Assembly (NCBI GenBank): GCA_033297075.1
Contig: MU858063.1
Span: forward strand, 62,001-126,000
From: Rhypophila decipiens
Lineage: Eukaryota > Ascomycota > Sordariomycetes > Sordariales > Naviculisporaceae
Reading direction: 5' to 3'
DNA: 64,000 nucleotides
Shown here piece after piece: positions 52,703-64,000 of this stretch. Below the pieces are notes generated by a model. It made no database searches. It was not told where the DNA came from and saw only the letters and a list, made by a program, of their open reading frames with translations. How positions within the stretch are numbered: the stretch's first letter is position 1; each line of letters begins with the position of its first letter. Made by a program: the position numbers and the translations under genes.

Positions 52703-55361
52703 ATGTTCCGGACCGCCCTCAGAGTCGCGCCTCGCGCGGCCTCTGCTCTCAGAGCCGCCGCAGCAGTGAGTTGCCCGTCCGCCCGTCCGCTTCCGAAACC
52801 CAATTCCATCACCTACCGTCCCAAAACAAGCTCAATCGACCCGGGAAGCCATCGAGGAGGCTCAATGGAGCTCTTTTATGATGTTTTGCGATGTTGGGTC
52901 GATGTCGCGAGCTGTTTTTGGGACAGCTGGTTGATTTTTTGACGTCGTTGAGAGGTTGGCTATGTGCTAACAGCGTGTCTCTCCAACTTTCAGCGAAATG
53001 CCGCACCCGCAGTTCCCGCCCTCCAGATCCGACAGGCATCCGAAAAGGCTTCCCCCACCGAGGTCTCCTCCATCCTCGAGCAGAGAATCCGCGGTGTCCA
53101 GGAGGAGTCTGGTCTCGCTGAGACTGGTCGCGTCTTGAGCGTCGGGTGAGATTTTTCTATAGCTTCATGTCTTAGTACCGAGCGACCCACATGGTGCTTG
53201 AAGAGGAGGGAAATAAACATCATCATCGACCACGACATCCGAGCGATAATATATATAGAAGGGCCTCAATGGGAACAGACGCGATAGGGGGGACTTGATT
53301 TTGAGCTTCATTGCTGACTATTACCCCCGAATAGTGATGGTATCGCCCGTGTGCACGGCATGGCCAATGTCCAGGCCGAGGAGCTTGTCGAGTAGGTCAA
53401 CCCATTGCCTCGACATCAAACGTCATCAGAACCAATCAATGTCTAACCAACTGCAGGTTCGCCTCTGGCGTCAAGGGCATGTGCATGAACCTCGAGGCCG
53501 GCCAGGTCGGTGTTGTGCTTTTCGGTTCCGATCGTCTTGTCAAGGAGGGCGAGACTGTCAAGCGTACCGGTGAAATTGTAAGTAACAGCATCAAAGTCAA
53601 AGGCGCATCCATCTAACCGCGTCAAGGTGGATGTCCCCGTCGGTCCCGAGCTTCTCGGACGTGTCGTCGATGCCCTCGGCAACCCCATTGATGGCAAGGG
53701 CCCCCTCAACACCAAGGAGAAGCGCCGTGCTCAGCTCAAGGCTCCCGGCATTCTGCCCCGTCAGTCCGTCAACCAGCCCGTCCAGACCGGTCTCAAGTCC
53801 GTCGACGCCATGGTTCCCATCGGCCGTGGTCAGCGTGAGTTGATCATTGGTGATCGTCAGACTGGCAAGACTGCCGTCGCTCTCGATGCCATGCTCAACC
53901 AGAAGCGTTGGAACAGCGGCACCGACGAGACCAAGAAGCTCTACTGCATCTACGTCGCCGTCGGCCAGAAGCGTTCCACCGTCGCCCAGCTCGTCAAGAC
54001 TCTCGAGGAGAACGACGCCATGAAGTACTCCATTGTCGTTGCCGCCACTGCCTCTGAGGCCGCTCCCCTGCAGTACATTGCTCCCTTCACCGGTAAGTTT
54101 CCCAACATCCCATGCGTCTCGTTTTTTCAACATATGCCTTTTCCAATCCCATGCACGGTGTTTTTGCTCGATCAAATACACCTACCCCAATCCGATTTGA
54201 CGCGTGGCTGTGCGATCATGGACGCCTATCCATGCTCAATCGAAGGCGTCGCTACGACATGAAAAAGGCATATTATTTTGTCCAAATATGCCTCCGCGTT
54301 CTCAAAAAAATTCGTTGTTACGACATGAACGAGGCATATTATTCTTTCTCAATACGCCTCATCCCAAGTCAATTAAGGCGTGTGCAAACATTGTCACACG
54401 CCTCGCAGTCAAATACTGCACAGTTGTCAATTGCTAGCCCCACTTTTCTGCCGAGTGGCGCCCCACTTTTCCATCCCGTCCGCCTCATCAACGCCCATCA
54501 CGAAACATCACGACATATCCGAATAGCTTCATCGCCAACCACCTCAACCACTTGCTAACATGTTTTAAATCACCAGGTGCTTCGATTGGTGAATGGTTTA
54601 GAGATAATGGAAAGCACTCTCTCGTCATCTACGATGATCTTTCCAAGCAGGCCGTCGCTTACCGCCAAATGTCCCTCCTTCTCCGTCGCCCTCCCGGACG
54701 TGAGGCTTACCCCGGTGACGTCTTCTACCTCCACTCTCGTCTGCTCGAGCGTGCCGCCAAGATGAACAAGACCCACGGCGGTGGTTCCATGACTGCCCTG
54801 CCCGTCATTGAGACCCAGGGTGGTGATGTGTCTGCCTACATTCCCACCAACGTCATTTCCATCACCGATGGTCAGATCTTCTTGGAGGCCGAGCTCTTCT
54901 ACAAGGGTATCCGCCCCGCCATCAACGTCGGTTTGTCCGTCTCCCGTGTCGGTTCGGCCGCTCAGCTCAAGGCCATGAAGCAAGTCGCTGGTTCGCTCAA
55001 GCTCTTCTTGGCCCAGTACCGTGAGGTCGCTGCCTTCGCCCAGTTCGGTTCCGATCTCGATGCCGCCACCAAGCAGACCCTTGCCCGTGGTGAGCGTCTT
55101 ACCGAGCTCCTCAAGCAGAAGCAGTACTCGCCCATGGCCGTCAACGAGATGGTTCCCCTCATCTTCGCCGGTGTCAACGGTTTCCTCGACAACGTCCCCG
55201 TAAACAAGATCCTCACATGGGAGTCCGACTTCCTCGCCCACCTCAAGACCAACGAGTCCGAGATCCTCGCCACCATTGACAAGGAGGGCGCCATCAGCAA
55301 GGAGCTTGAGGCCAAGCTCAAGGATGTCATCAGCTCATTTACCAAGAGCTTCCTCGGTTAA
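52703..55361 (+). CDS. atp-1: Mitochondrial F1-ATP synthase subunit alpha
   Basis: Six exons: 52703-52765, 52994-53145, 53335-53391, 53457-53577, 53627-54092 and 54577-55361, giving 547 residues. All junctions are GT-AG, and the translated joints restore conserved sequence ([74 protein letters not shown]). Exon 1 plus the start of exon 2 is an Arg/Ala-rich presequence. The Walker A loop GDRQTGKT lies at about 206-213. Conserved [11 protein letters not shown] and [20 protein letters not shown] blocks follow, and the C-terminal helical domain ends FTKSFLG. Role: non-catalytic nucleotide-binding subunit of the F1 hexamer in the mitochondrial matrix. Oddity: the last intron is 484 bp, far longer than the others, and contains structured repeats. 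Confidence 0.96.
54093..54576 (+). other. Structured 484-bp last intron of atp-1
   Basis: Donor GTAAGT, branch site gctaac at 54554-54559, acceptor CAG. It contains a hairpin series (54221-54403) and ends in the segment that is duplicated elsewhere. The motif acgacat recurs three times, at 54254, 54320 and 54510, and the 71-bp duplicated segment starts exactly at the third. Confidence 0.85.
54221..54403 (+). repeat. Series of four hairpins in the atp-1 intron
   Basis: B: aggcatatt/aatatgcct at 54266-54293, 9 bp, 10-nt loop. C: gaggcatatt/aatacgcctc at 54331-54360, 10 positions with one mismatch, 10-nt loop. D: aggcgtgtg/cacacgcct at 54376-54403, 9 bp, 10-nt loop. A: gacgcc/ggcgtc at 54221-54250, 6 bp, 18-nt loop. 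B and C are each preceded by tacgacatgaa and lie 66 bp apart as imperfect direct repeats. The stems of B and D differ by paired changes that preserve pairing. Confidence 0.85.
54510..54580 (+). repeat. 71-bp segment at the 3' end of the atp-1 intron (direct partner)
   Basis: Partner of the inverted copy at 51827-51897, with 71/71 identity. It contains the functional branch site and acceptor and includes the first bases of exon 6. Confidence 0.95.
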
Positions 55362-56027
55362 ATGCGATTAAAATAATCTAAAAGTTTTCCTGGGAGTTCA
55401 CTGGGGAAATAATACGAGGGGGTGTGGGCTGTCTATACCGCATGGTTGTGTGTGTTTCTAGAGAATTGGGGAGTTCCTTATCGAGTGCTGGGTTGAGGAA
55501 TGCACATTTAGGGGGTTCTCCAGTCGAACATTTGTAAAATAGAGCAAAGACTCAATCAAGCACTCGATTCCTTTTGTCCTGAATACAAGCGTTTTTTATA
55601 TCTTAGATGCGGTCCCCGTACTTTTGCCATGTGACAACAATGCCTTTGTGATCCGGGGTGGTGGATGAGCTTCGGATGAAAAATTGGAGACTTGATCAGT
55701 GACATCATTAGTGGTGCCTTAGCTTGACTTGACAGGCGGCAAGCTAGGACGAGCTCCAACAGCTTCATCTGATCTCGACAATTAGACTCGCAGGGACTTG
55801 TCTCAATCCAGGAACCATTCAATTTGCAAAAGAATTTGTAGTGCTTCAACTTCGATCGAATTTGTCAACATCAATCGGTACGTGAAGCCGCGCTCTTCTC
55901 AGGAGCTGAAGGGTACCGTTACCGTTTGCTGTCACTTACTCCGCACGTCTAACATCACAACCTCTAGCATCAGAAAAATCCCGGATCTGGTCCCCGAGAC
56001 ATAATAATCCATTCAGAATCAATTATT
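55362..56027. other. Intergenic between atp-1 and the NAD(P)HX dehydratase gene
   Basis: About 0.67 kb on the same strand. No motif-bearing frame. It presumably holds the atp-1 3' UTR and the promoter of the next gene. Confidence 0.55.
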
Positions 56028-57449
56028 ATGACCTCCTCCGCCAGCGACGACAAGAGCACACCCACCATGTCCCATGCCACAAAGGAGGTGCTCGCCCGCG
56101 TGCGGCAGATGATTCCGCCCATGCTGGACAAGTTTCATAAGGGTGAGTCTGAACTGTCTCTTCAACTTGTTTCTTACAATACATTCACTGACGACTGTGG
56201 TTTCATTCCAGGTCAACTCGGCCGTGTTGCCGTCATTGGCGGCAGCGAGGATTATACTGGCGCGCCGTACTTTTCTGCCATGGCCAGCGCGCGGTTGGGC
56301 TGTGACATGGTGAGTGTTTCTTCATCACAACTCTCAACTCTCAGGATCTTAAACCTGAGAAGAACACTCCGCCATGTGGTGGTTCGATATGGACGAGATA
56401 TTGTCGCTCACTGATCTTGCCTCTCCATCACACTTCTTATCTTTTCACATCAAAACCTACCGCTCACGTTAATCATCACTAACAAATCCCAACAGTCCCA
56501 CGTCATATGCACACCAACCGCATCAACAGTCATCAAGTCGTACTCGCCCAACTTGATGGTGCACCCCCTGATGCGATCTTCCCCCGAGTCTCTATCCTCA
56601 ACCACCAGTCCAGGCGACGACACCGAAACAAACCCAGACAAAATCGCCTCGAGAATCATCCCCCTCCTCGACCGCTTACACGTCCTCGTCATCGGGCCAG
56701 GCCTAGGTCGCGACCCCCTAATGCAAGAAACCGTCGCCCGAGTGATCCGCGCAGCGCGAGGTAAAAACATGCCCATGGTCATCGACGCCGATGCCCTCCT
56801 CCTGATCGCCAAGGACCCCTCCTTGGTCAAAGGCTATAAACTTGCCGTCTTGACGCCTAACGTTGTCGAGTTTGGGCGACTTACCAAGGCGCTTGGGGTT
56901 GACGACTTGATTGCCAAGATGGGCAGCGACGAGACGAAAAAGGTCGAGGAGCTGAGCAAAGCGCTGGAGGGGGTCATGGTCCTGCAAAAGGGACGGAAAG
57001 ATCGCTTGAGCAACGGGGCTGTCACGCTCGAGGTGGATTTGGAGGGGGGTAAGAAGAGGAGTGGTGGGCAGGGAGATACACTAACGGGAAGTATTGCTAC
57101 TTTTCTTGGGTGGAGAAAGGCTTATCATGAGGGACTTTGGGACGCTGAGGGGAAGGGGAAGCTTGGGGAGGAGGAGACGGTGGGTTTGGCTGTTTTTGGG
57201 GGGAGTGCTATTACTAGGGTGAGTTCTCAGACACCTTCTCTGTTTGTTTGTTTGTTTGTTTGTTTGTTTGTTTGTTTGTTGTTTACTGACATGAGTTTAT
57301 TGCAATAGGAGTGCTCCCGCCTCGCGTTTGCCAAAAAGGGCCGCAGCCTCCAGGCCAGCGACCTAACCGATGAGGTCCATACCTCGTTTCTGAACTTGTT
57401 TGGGGAGGTGGATGCGGACGTGGATGGTGGCGGCGCCTCGAGGCTTTAA
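56028..57449 (+). CDS. ATP-dependent NAD(P)H-hydrate dehydratase (YjeF C-terminal/CARKD family)
   Basis: Four exons: 56028-56142, 56212-56309, 56496-57218 and 57309-57449, giving 358 residues. Introns are 69, 186 and 90 bp with GTGAGT donors. The joints read [20 protein letters not shown] and [16 protein letters not shown], both characteristic. Further family blocks are [49 protein letters not shown] (nucleotide/substrate side) and the catalytic [17 protein letters not shown]. Role: repairs hydrated NADH and NADPH using ATP or ADP, a metabolite-damage repair enzyme found in cytosol and/or mitochondria. No clear mitochondrial presequence is visible in this start ([12 protein letters not shown]). 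The third intron contains a TTTG microsatellite. Confidence 0.92.
57241..57283. repeat. TTTG microsatellite within an intron
   Basis: About ten tandem TTTG units lie inside the last intron of the NAD(P)HX dehydratase gene, starting 22 bp after the donor site and ending about 25 bp before the acceptor. Confidence 0.95.
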
Positions 57450-60400
57450 GATCTGTTGGTCTTGGATGTTATGCATGTATCTGTTTTGTAGACCGATCTG
57501 TCAGTTTATTACGGCGAAAAGGACTCTCCCTTGCAGATGTCATTTATACGGGATCTCGATGTGGAAATTTGGAGACGTAATAGAAATGAGATGTTTATTT
57601 TGGGCTTGGAGTTGACTGGATCGGATCGGACCAGGGAATCGGAGATGCGGTGGCTGAAGCCAAAATGGAAGGAGATGTCAAAGCAACAGAGTTCTCCCTA
57701 CATAAGGTACGGAAGGCCGGAGCGGGAGGCGGGAGGTCATGGACGGAGGTTTTTGATATCCACCATGTAGTATGCCTGTCTAGAACTTACTTTCCATGGC
57801 TGTCCTGCCGCGTCATCGACATGGCTGTTCGGAGATTCGGTTTGCGGCGTCCCCAACGATCGATCTATCAGCGATCATGGAACTTGCTGGAAGGGAGGTT
57901 TGGCCAATATCATCGCACGGGTGAGCGACCCGGACCCGGACGACCTCAAGTCAGAGACAAGGATGACGGGCATGAAAATTTGAGAGACAGCATGGACGTT
58001 GGTGGGTCTTTCGGAGATTTTGCCGTTTCGTTTTGAGTTCCTTTGGGATCTGCTGGTGTGTTCTGTTGCGTCGAATTTGGTAATGGAAGTGGTTACATGG
58101 AAGATCTGATTGCCTTTGTTTTCTGCAGGTGTTCTTGTCCATTTGTGCTGCTCAAGGTGAGGATCTCATAAGCCTTGATAACAAAATGACCTTGGAAATA
58201 TAACGGATCTTCCTGTAGTGGAAATTGTCGACTCTCATCTTCTGTAGGTCGTTCGTAGGGTCGGTAGGTAAATATGAGCGTTGACGGTTTGACCTCAATA
58301 TCATCTTGCCCCGTTAATTAGAACCAAACCCAACTTCATGGTACGGGCTCTGTAGAGATAAGAGAGGGTTGCTAGCCAGCCAGATAGACCAATATCCTCA
58401 GGATTCTGAACATCAGATGATTTTGGCCTCAACAAGTTTCAAGCTCTGATGGTGAAGGACATGAGATGCACAACCAAAAGTCAGTTAGTTGCCTACCGGT
58501 ATATTTAGGGTGTTTGAAGTTCAGCTAACACAGTTCCCGTCCGTCCGTCCCTTCCAGTACCATCTCAATCTCAAATCTCTGTGTTTGTGTTTCCTGCCGG
58601 AGATTTTTGCACACATTACATGAGTGCGCTGTTACATGGACTACTCCGTGGGACACCTTATTATGCATACTTATTGCACCGTGTGTTCGGCACCGAAGAG
58701 TCGGAGACCACGGCTACTACTCCCGTACTTGTATCCCGTAGGTAGTCCGTACCTGAAAGCGTGTGAGGTTCGAGACACCTCTACCTACCGTAGTAGAACG
58801 AAGGCGAAAAAATGCATCATGTCTTGTTTACTTGATTAGGTTATAATAAATGGTGCTGTTCACTTCCAAGCTGCTGCTGCTGCCTCTACGTGTATAGTGT
58901 GGTTAATTCCTTTACTTGGCTGGGAATTCGTGTTATTCATGTTGAACCGGCGGACCCATCATCGATCGAGGAGAATCACGATCATGCAAACTGTAGAGAA
59001 ACACACGGAAAAGCAGCAGACTGACTCGAAAGGGTAATAGAAAACGAGATAGAAACGAGAAGAAACCATGTGCCAAAGAGGAGAAGAAAAGGGTGAAAAG
59101 AACAAAAGAGTCCACCGGGGAAGCAAGTGCGTTGCTTTCTGCCTCAACTGCTGTATGTCTGTAGACCCTTTCAGCATATTTTCTCAAGGTAGGTCTTGCC
59201 TTTTGACCCTGTCGATCACTGCACGCTGCAGTGACAACATCTCCTTGAGACTTTTAATGCGGAAATAACAATAAGTTTTCGTGCTTACCAAGTCCAAGTC
59301 TAAAGAAGCTGGAAGGAGGCAGCATCATCCTTTTTGGGCTCGTGGAAGCAAAGTCAAACTCATTGATCAGGTATATGATCACGACATCTAGCCATATCAT
59401 GGACATAATGTTGGAGGCATGCAATTTGAGCACACCAAGCTACAATGAAGGGCACCTTGTGTCAATACATCACCATGGAAGCCCCCTCCTTCGCCATAAG
59501 GGCTGAACATCAAGTAAGCTAATGCACCATTCACTCTGTGAGATGGAAATTAATTCTGGACAGCACTCACTTATGGTACTTTACAGATGATGCAAGTCCC
59601 AGACGGGGAAGCGGAGATGTGAAGCCAGAAAAAGAAGAAAAACGTTGAAAAAAGATAATCTTGGCACGTCGTTATAGACACACATTGGTTGACGTGATGG
59701 TGTGTGAGCGGGACATGCGGCTGTATGGGCCGAGTCTGGAATAGCGCCCTCTACCATCTTTTCTTGAGTCTTTTGCCTCAAACCTGGCCAATGGTTGAGG
59801 ACGAGCTTAAGCCAATGATGATATGGGCGTTGGATGGCACCCCCTTTTCTGTTAGTGTGTTGAATGGAAACTCGAGGTGCCATTTCTGTCGTATATACTC
59901 CGTAACGTTATTTCCATTTCGGGTCCACTTCACGATCTCAAGTCCAGGAAGCCCTTGATCTCATCGGTAGCCGAGTCCTGGTGATATGCAAAGTTGTAAA
60001 CGATAGCCGAGGAGGCCCATCCTTAAACCATGGTGCGGTCAAGGTGTATGTGGCCATCCGAGGCGACAGATTTCCTGACCAAAGCTGCAGCGACTGGACT
60101 GGGCCCGATATGTTGACCTCAATGGCCAGACCAGACCTCGGCAGTGGTGAAATCTAATTCTATTTGCCGCATATCGACATGCACATACATCATCTCGGAC
60201 AGCCGCATCTGCAAAGTCTGATCCGGGATACCCGCCTAGTTCGCGTCTGCCGCGGTGCTCGGCCTGGTATTGTCGTACAAACTTAACGGTCGAAAGGCAG
60301 GCAGGGCTGCTTCAAACGTACGAATGACAGATATGGAAATCTCATGCACAGACAGCAGATGAGTCTGGCAGTTCAAGGACTCCAAGTCGGGGTCCCGTAC

Positions 60401-60681
60401 CCAGAAGTTTATATAAAAAAGAGTCTTGTTTTGACTTGGTCGCTCGCAAGTCTTGAATTCTTGCTGATCAGCGAAGCAAGGTGGTGATCGTCCGGATCAA
60501 AATGGTGGTGGTATCCTTTTCTAGTTCTAGAACGTAGGACGGCCGACTTGTCCTCTTCCTTTGAGACAAGACAAGACAAAAACTAAACGGCGCGTGGGCG
60601 TTGGCTGGGCTGTTTCAGTCTCCAGAGACGCGTTTGTCTTCGTGTCTTCTGTTTCAACCACTACTTGGTTGCGGGCATGCT

Positions 60682-60719
60682 GTTCTCATTCGTCTCATTC
60701 GTCTCATTTGTCTCATTTT
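60682..60719. repeat. 9-bp tandem repeat, about four units
   Basis: The unit is approximately tctcattcg, repeated as tctcattcgtctcattcg and on into tctcatttg and tctcatttt. Short local array in non-coding sequence. Confidence 0.85.
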
Positions 60720-63700
60720 CTCTGCCTTCATCATGAGATAACAATGCTCGTCTTGCAGAAGTGCCTGAGTGCTTGCCTGGCTATATTCTATTTGTTGAGA
60801 GCCTGCATCCCCCACTGATCGTCGCTGCAGCGTCGGGTTCCTGGCCGCAAGCCGGCAGGGTCGTGACAGATGCTGTTGTTGCTGGATCTTGCTGACAATG
60901 CGGCAGCCGGAGAGCGCGGCGGTGATCCTGTCGAGTTCAGTATGTACTGTAGTGTACATATCGAGCATGTCGTCCTCGTGGGGGTTTATTAGGATTGATT
61001 CATCTCAGCCAATTGCCGTACAAGATCCGGCCGCCGGACATGTAGCCGTCCATTTCGGTGATGCTGTGAATCGTGCTCCCAACTTTCAGGGCCTGGTAGC
61101 AGGATGCCGTGTTCGATGCAGTGCCTGTGCTTAGGTCTGACGAGCAGTGAGCCCGAGAAGGTGGCCTGTTGGACTCAACTCGAGATGAGGTTGACGTACA
61201 GGAGCTACACGGCAGGAAAGAAGCTTGTCACACTGTGCAACCCTCGAGTCTGGGAAGGCCGGTAGATGGGTCATCCTGGTTGAGGCTTCAGCTTCAGCTT
61301 CAGATGACGAGATGAGAAAAGATGACAAAGGCCGAGGTTTGTCAAATGTGATAGATCTTGGCAGGGAACTTGTTTATTTGGTTTCTTTCCCCTCCTGGCT
61401 GAGACTCGCAGATCGGTGGTGGCCGACTCTCAAAACATCGCGAAGCCATCGCTCTCAACGTTGCTGGTGTGAGAGAAAGGGAGAGACCTGTCCGGGGTAT
61501 CTGATAGGTCATGTCTCAGAAAATAAAACGACAAAATATGATTGGCCGGCAGGTGCAGGAGCGCACTATCGTGGGGCTAGGCTCTTTGTGGGGGGCTCCC
61601 CTTCCCCAGCCTCGTCGCCGCTAATCTCGAGACGTCAACTCCCTTGGTCGATCACCAACTGGGGCTGAGGGGAGACATGGCGTGCTGGCCAGAGCAGGAC
61701 CTCGAGCAAATAGGAAGAAGCCCGTCTCCGAAGTTGCAGCAAAATGGTTTCTTTTCTCTTTCCTTCTGCTCTGTTGGTGCTTCTCGTCTTGATCCTGCTG
61801 AGAGACTCGACTGGCTCGGTTATGAGCAGAGCAGCTCGAGTTTTTTGCAGCAGCTCAGCAACTCGCTCGTCAAGGTTCAAGGTATTGAATCTATCCAAAT
61901 CCGCTCATAATACCACGAAACAGGATTCGCTCGGACGGGCAACGACAGCGGTCAGGGACCAAAAGGTAGCATCCAACGTGACGAGAGATATCTGTACCCC
62001 GCAAGTCGAGGGTCTGTCTGCATCTGAGATGATGATATCAGTGATCGGATGAAACTGTAGCTTGGTTATGGTGGGGCGTCATCTCACTCCCGCCATATCA
62101 TTGCTTCCGAGTTGGGCGATATCGACATGCACTCTGCTGAAATTGACATTCTCGGAGGGGAAACAGTCCAGTTTTGGGTCGGGGTTGTTGGTGGAGGGGC
62201 TGGTGAAGCCACCGAAAAACAGTGCACGTGTGCTGTCCTGGCCGCTGACTGATAGTCTGTTTCCCACTGTGGGTGTAGTGCTGTGGCTCCCACGCCAGCT
62301 GAGGGTAGCACTGCTGGGGGCCGTCGTCCTGATTCTGCTCTCACAAGCCTTGACACCGCCAGTCTCTGTGCTGTCAACTTGCTTTATCACGCCCAGCAAT
62401 GGCATCCAATGCTACTCAACCCCTGCTCCTGCATCTCAAACCGTTGTCCAACGTCCTCACGACCTGTCCGTGCGTTCAAGGTTCAGATGAACTTGCTCGA
62501 GAGTGTTTGTTTTGAACTGCTGGCTGAACCTTGTTGTTCTCGAGGTCTTGCCATTTATCGGGAGGACTTGACGCATGCATTTATTTATTGCGAGTTTTCC
62601 ATTCCGATTATTAGGTGAGGAGAAGAAGAAAAAAGAAAGGAAGCATTGGCATATTTACTTAGGAATAACCCGTATTCAACAGACGCCGGTTCCGACCAAA
62701 AAAAGGCTCCATCAACGGACCGGGTAGAGAACATCGGCTCGGCCGCTCGAGCAGCAGCTGGCGGTGTCTGTGGTGGCGTTTGTATTACAATTACAGGGCC
62801 TCACGGGGCGAATTATAGGGAGGAGTAGCAGGGCAGCAGGGGGTCTCAGCACCTTTGTTTTCGTTCGTCATCCTCCCTTGGTCTCAAAAGGTCCGACTGG
62901 AGCCAATTCGTCGTTTCTTTTTCCAGTCAACCTCGAGGTTCTGGACATGACTTGCAGCCAGAGATCCCGCAGGTCTCACAGCCAGAAATTGATTTCTGAT
63001 GAGCTCAGACTCTCTCGAGTACCAAGCTGAAGCATCTGAAAACTCTCTCCCAAAGGGAGTGGTTGTCTTTGGTGGTATATACTGCAACTTTCCGTGCCAT
63101 CAGACCCCTTTCCCAACCTGCCCGTTGTACCTTCCTGGGCGGTCGTCCCAGGGTCGAGGCTCTCTATGTGTTCCGGCGACAGAATCTGGGACCAAAATAG
63201 GAATGGGCGGGCTGCATCTCGACTTCTCAACCGATTAGAAGACTAGTCAACGGGCGAGATCCAGTAAGGTGGTTTTTTTTTTCTCCTAGCCGACTGCAAG
63301 GCAGGAGTGCGGGAGGGGGGCCACTCGGGATTCGGGAGGCGTCTTCTTTTTCTATATGTGCAGGTGTCACCCACTGGGGACTGGGGGGCAACTCCACTAG
63401 GTCAGTGGTCCTGCTTTGACAGCCCTTGATTTTCCTTGTGCTTTAATGTCTATACTATTCCCTTGTTGAATCCCAGGTTCGGTAGCCACTGCCGTCAGCA
63501 TTTATCTTTCCGGACGGAGTAGTCCATGTTGATATGTGGGATATACAGAATATTTCATCTCATCTCCTTCATCTGCCCCCTGTCTCTCGTTGGCCCCTCC
63601 TTCATCTTTGCTGCTTTCCTTCCTTCCTTTCCATCGAGGCCAACAGCCCACCTCGGTGTGAACAAACCCTAAGCCCTTGCCTCTTGTTCTTGTTGTGGAG

Positions 63701-63858
63701 TCCTGCTTCTCCTCTGCCGTCTCGGATGACTTGATCCTCTTTTGATTTCTTCCCAGTTCCTCGTTCTTCAACCTCTCACTTCTTTTGTCTCTTCTCCAGT
63801 CAGCCTGGGTACAAGAACCCGGGCCCTCCCACGAGCCAGCACCAAGCCTCCCTCTCAC

Positions 63859-63887
63859 TGCTGCTGCTGCTGCTGCTGCTGCTCCGC
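63859..63887. repeat. CTG trinucleotide repeat
   Basis: Nine or so tandem ctg units in pyrimidine-rich sequence near the right end, probably in a 5' leader or the start of a gene that continues beyond the window. Confidence 0.85.
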
Positions 63888-64000
63888 TAGTATTGTCTCG
63901 CCTGTGGTATCACCACCCTCACCGTCCACCACATTCCGGCCGTTGCGGCACTTGTCCGACCTATCTGGGTCACTGCGTTGCGGGTTCGTACCACCTTGCC

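Larger units (their letters stand above)
57450..64000. other. 6.5-kb region without a convincing gene
   Basis: Open frames are short and mostly overlap on both strands; none shows a recognised domain or a chain of splice sites. The least unlikely candidates are the minus-strand frame 62079-62405 (see findings) and 61744-62052 on +, which begins with a hydrophobic signal-like stretch. Simple repeats occur at 60682-60719 and 63859-63887. The last 500 bp look like a gene leader. Confidence 0.4.

Noticed and set aside
1..64000. CRISPR arrays, insertion sequences, bacterial operons
   Set aside because: Spliceosomal introns and eukaryotic gene families dominate, and no regularly spaced direct repeats or transposase genes were seen.

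Overview
The window looks like nuclear DNA of a filamentous ascomycete (Pezizomycotina, most likely a Sordariomycete). Genes carry short GT-AG introns (mostly about 50-90 bp) with CTAAC/CTGAC-type branch sites. The housekeeping proteins have fungal architecture, one gene encodes an alpha-factor-type pheromone precursor, and gene relics near the left end show a decay pattern compatible with repeat-induced point mutation (RIP). The order Sordariales is my guess from general protein resemblance and was not tested.

Layout, left to right. 1-544: the 3' end of a CWF19L1/Drn1-type gene. 545-5865: a gene-poor stretch with short repeats, a possible caspase-like relic and a clearer frame-broken gene relic. 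5866-8494 (-): cullin-3. 9480-10166 (+): mitochondrial zinc-finger chaperone factor Zim17/Hep1. 10899-18833 (-): the giant HEAT-repeat ribosome-biogenesis protein Utp20. 20222-22051 (+): an unknown protein with a RING-like C-terminal cysteine cluster. 22746-23805 (+): a tentative two-exon acidic-repeat gene. 24774-25970 (-): a sterol-methyltransferase-like SAM enzyme. 27269-28802 (+): a secreted SGNH/GDSL hydrolase. 29107-30336 (+): a low-complexity protein with a cysteine-rich N terminus. 32827-33567 (+): a ten-repeat pheromone precursor. 35124-36002 (-): a DUF1640/CCDC90-type mitochondrial protein. 37183-39458 (-): the rRNA m5C methyltransferase Nop2. 40268-45504 (+): clathrin heavy chain. 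50181-51754 (+): an unknown two-exon protein. 52703-55361 (+): F1-ATPase alpha subunit in six exons. 56028-57449 (+): NAD(P)HX dehydratase. 57450-64000: no convincing gene; its last 500 bp resemble the pyrimidine-rich leader of a gene starting beyond the window.

Most genes are conserved housekeeping loci (ribosome biogenesis: Utp20, Nop2; mitochondria: Zim17, DUF1640 protein, ATP synthase alpha, NAD(P)HX repair; trafficking and turnover: clathrin, cullin-3) and do not form one pathway.

The most interesting signals are: (1) the last intron of the ATP synthase alpha gene, which holds a series of hairpins with 10-nt loops and ends in a 71-bp segment that recurs perfectly, inverted, 2.6 kb upstream; (2) the pheromone precursor, which has ten WC-N/H-KPGQPCF repeats starting almost directly after the signal peptide; (3) a cluster of eight CAATAG motifs upstream of that pheromone gene.
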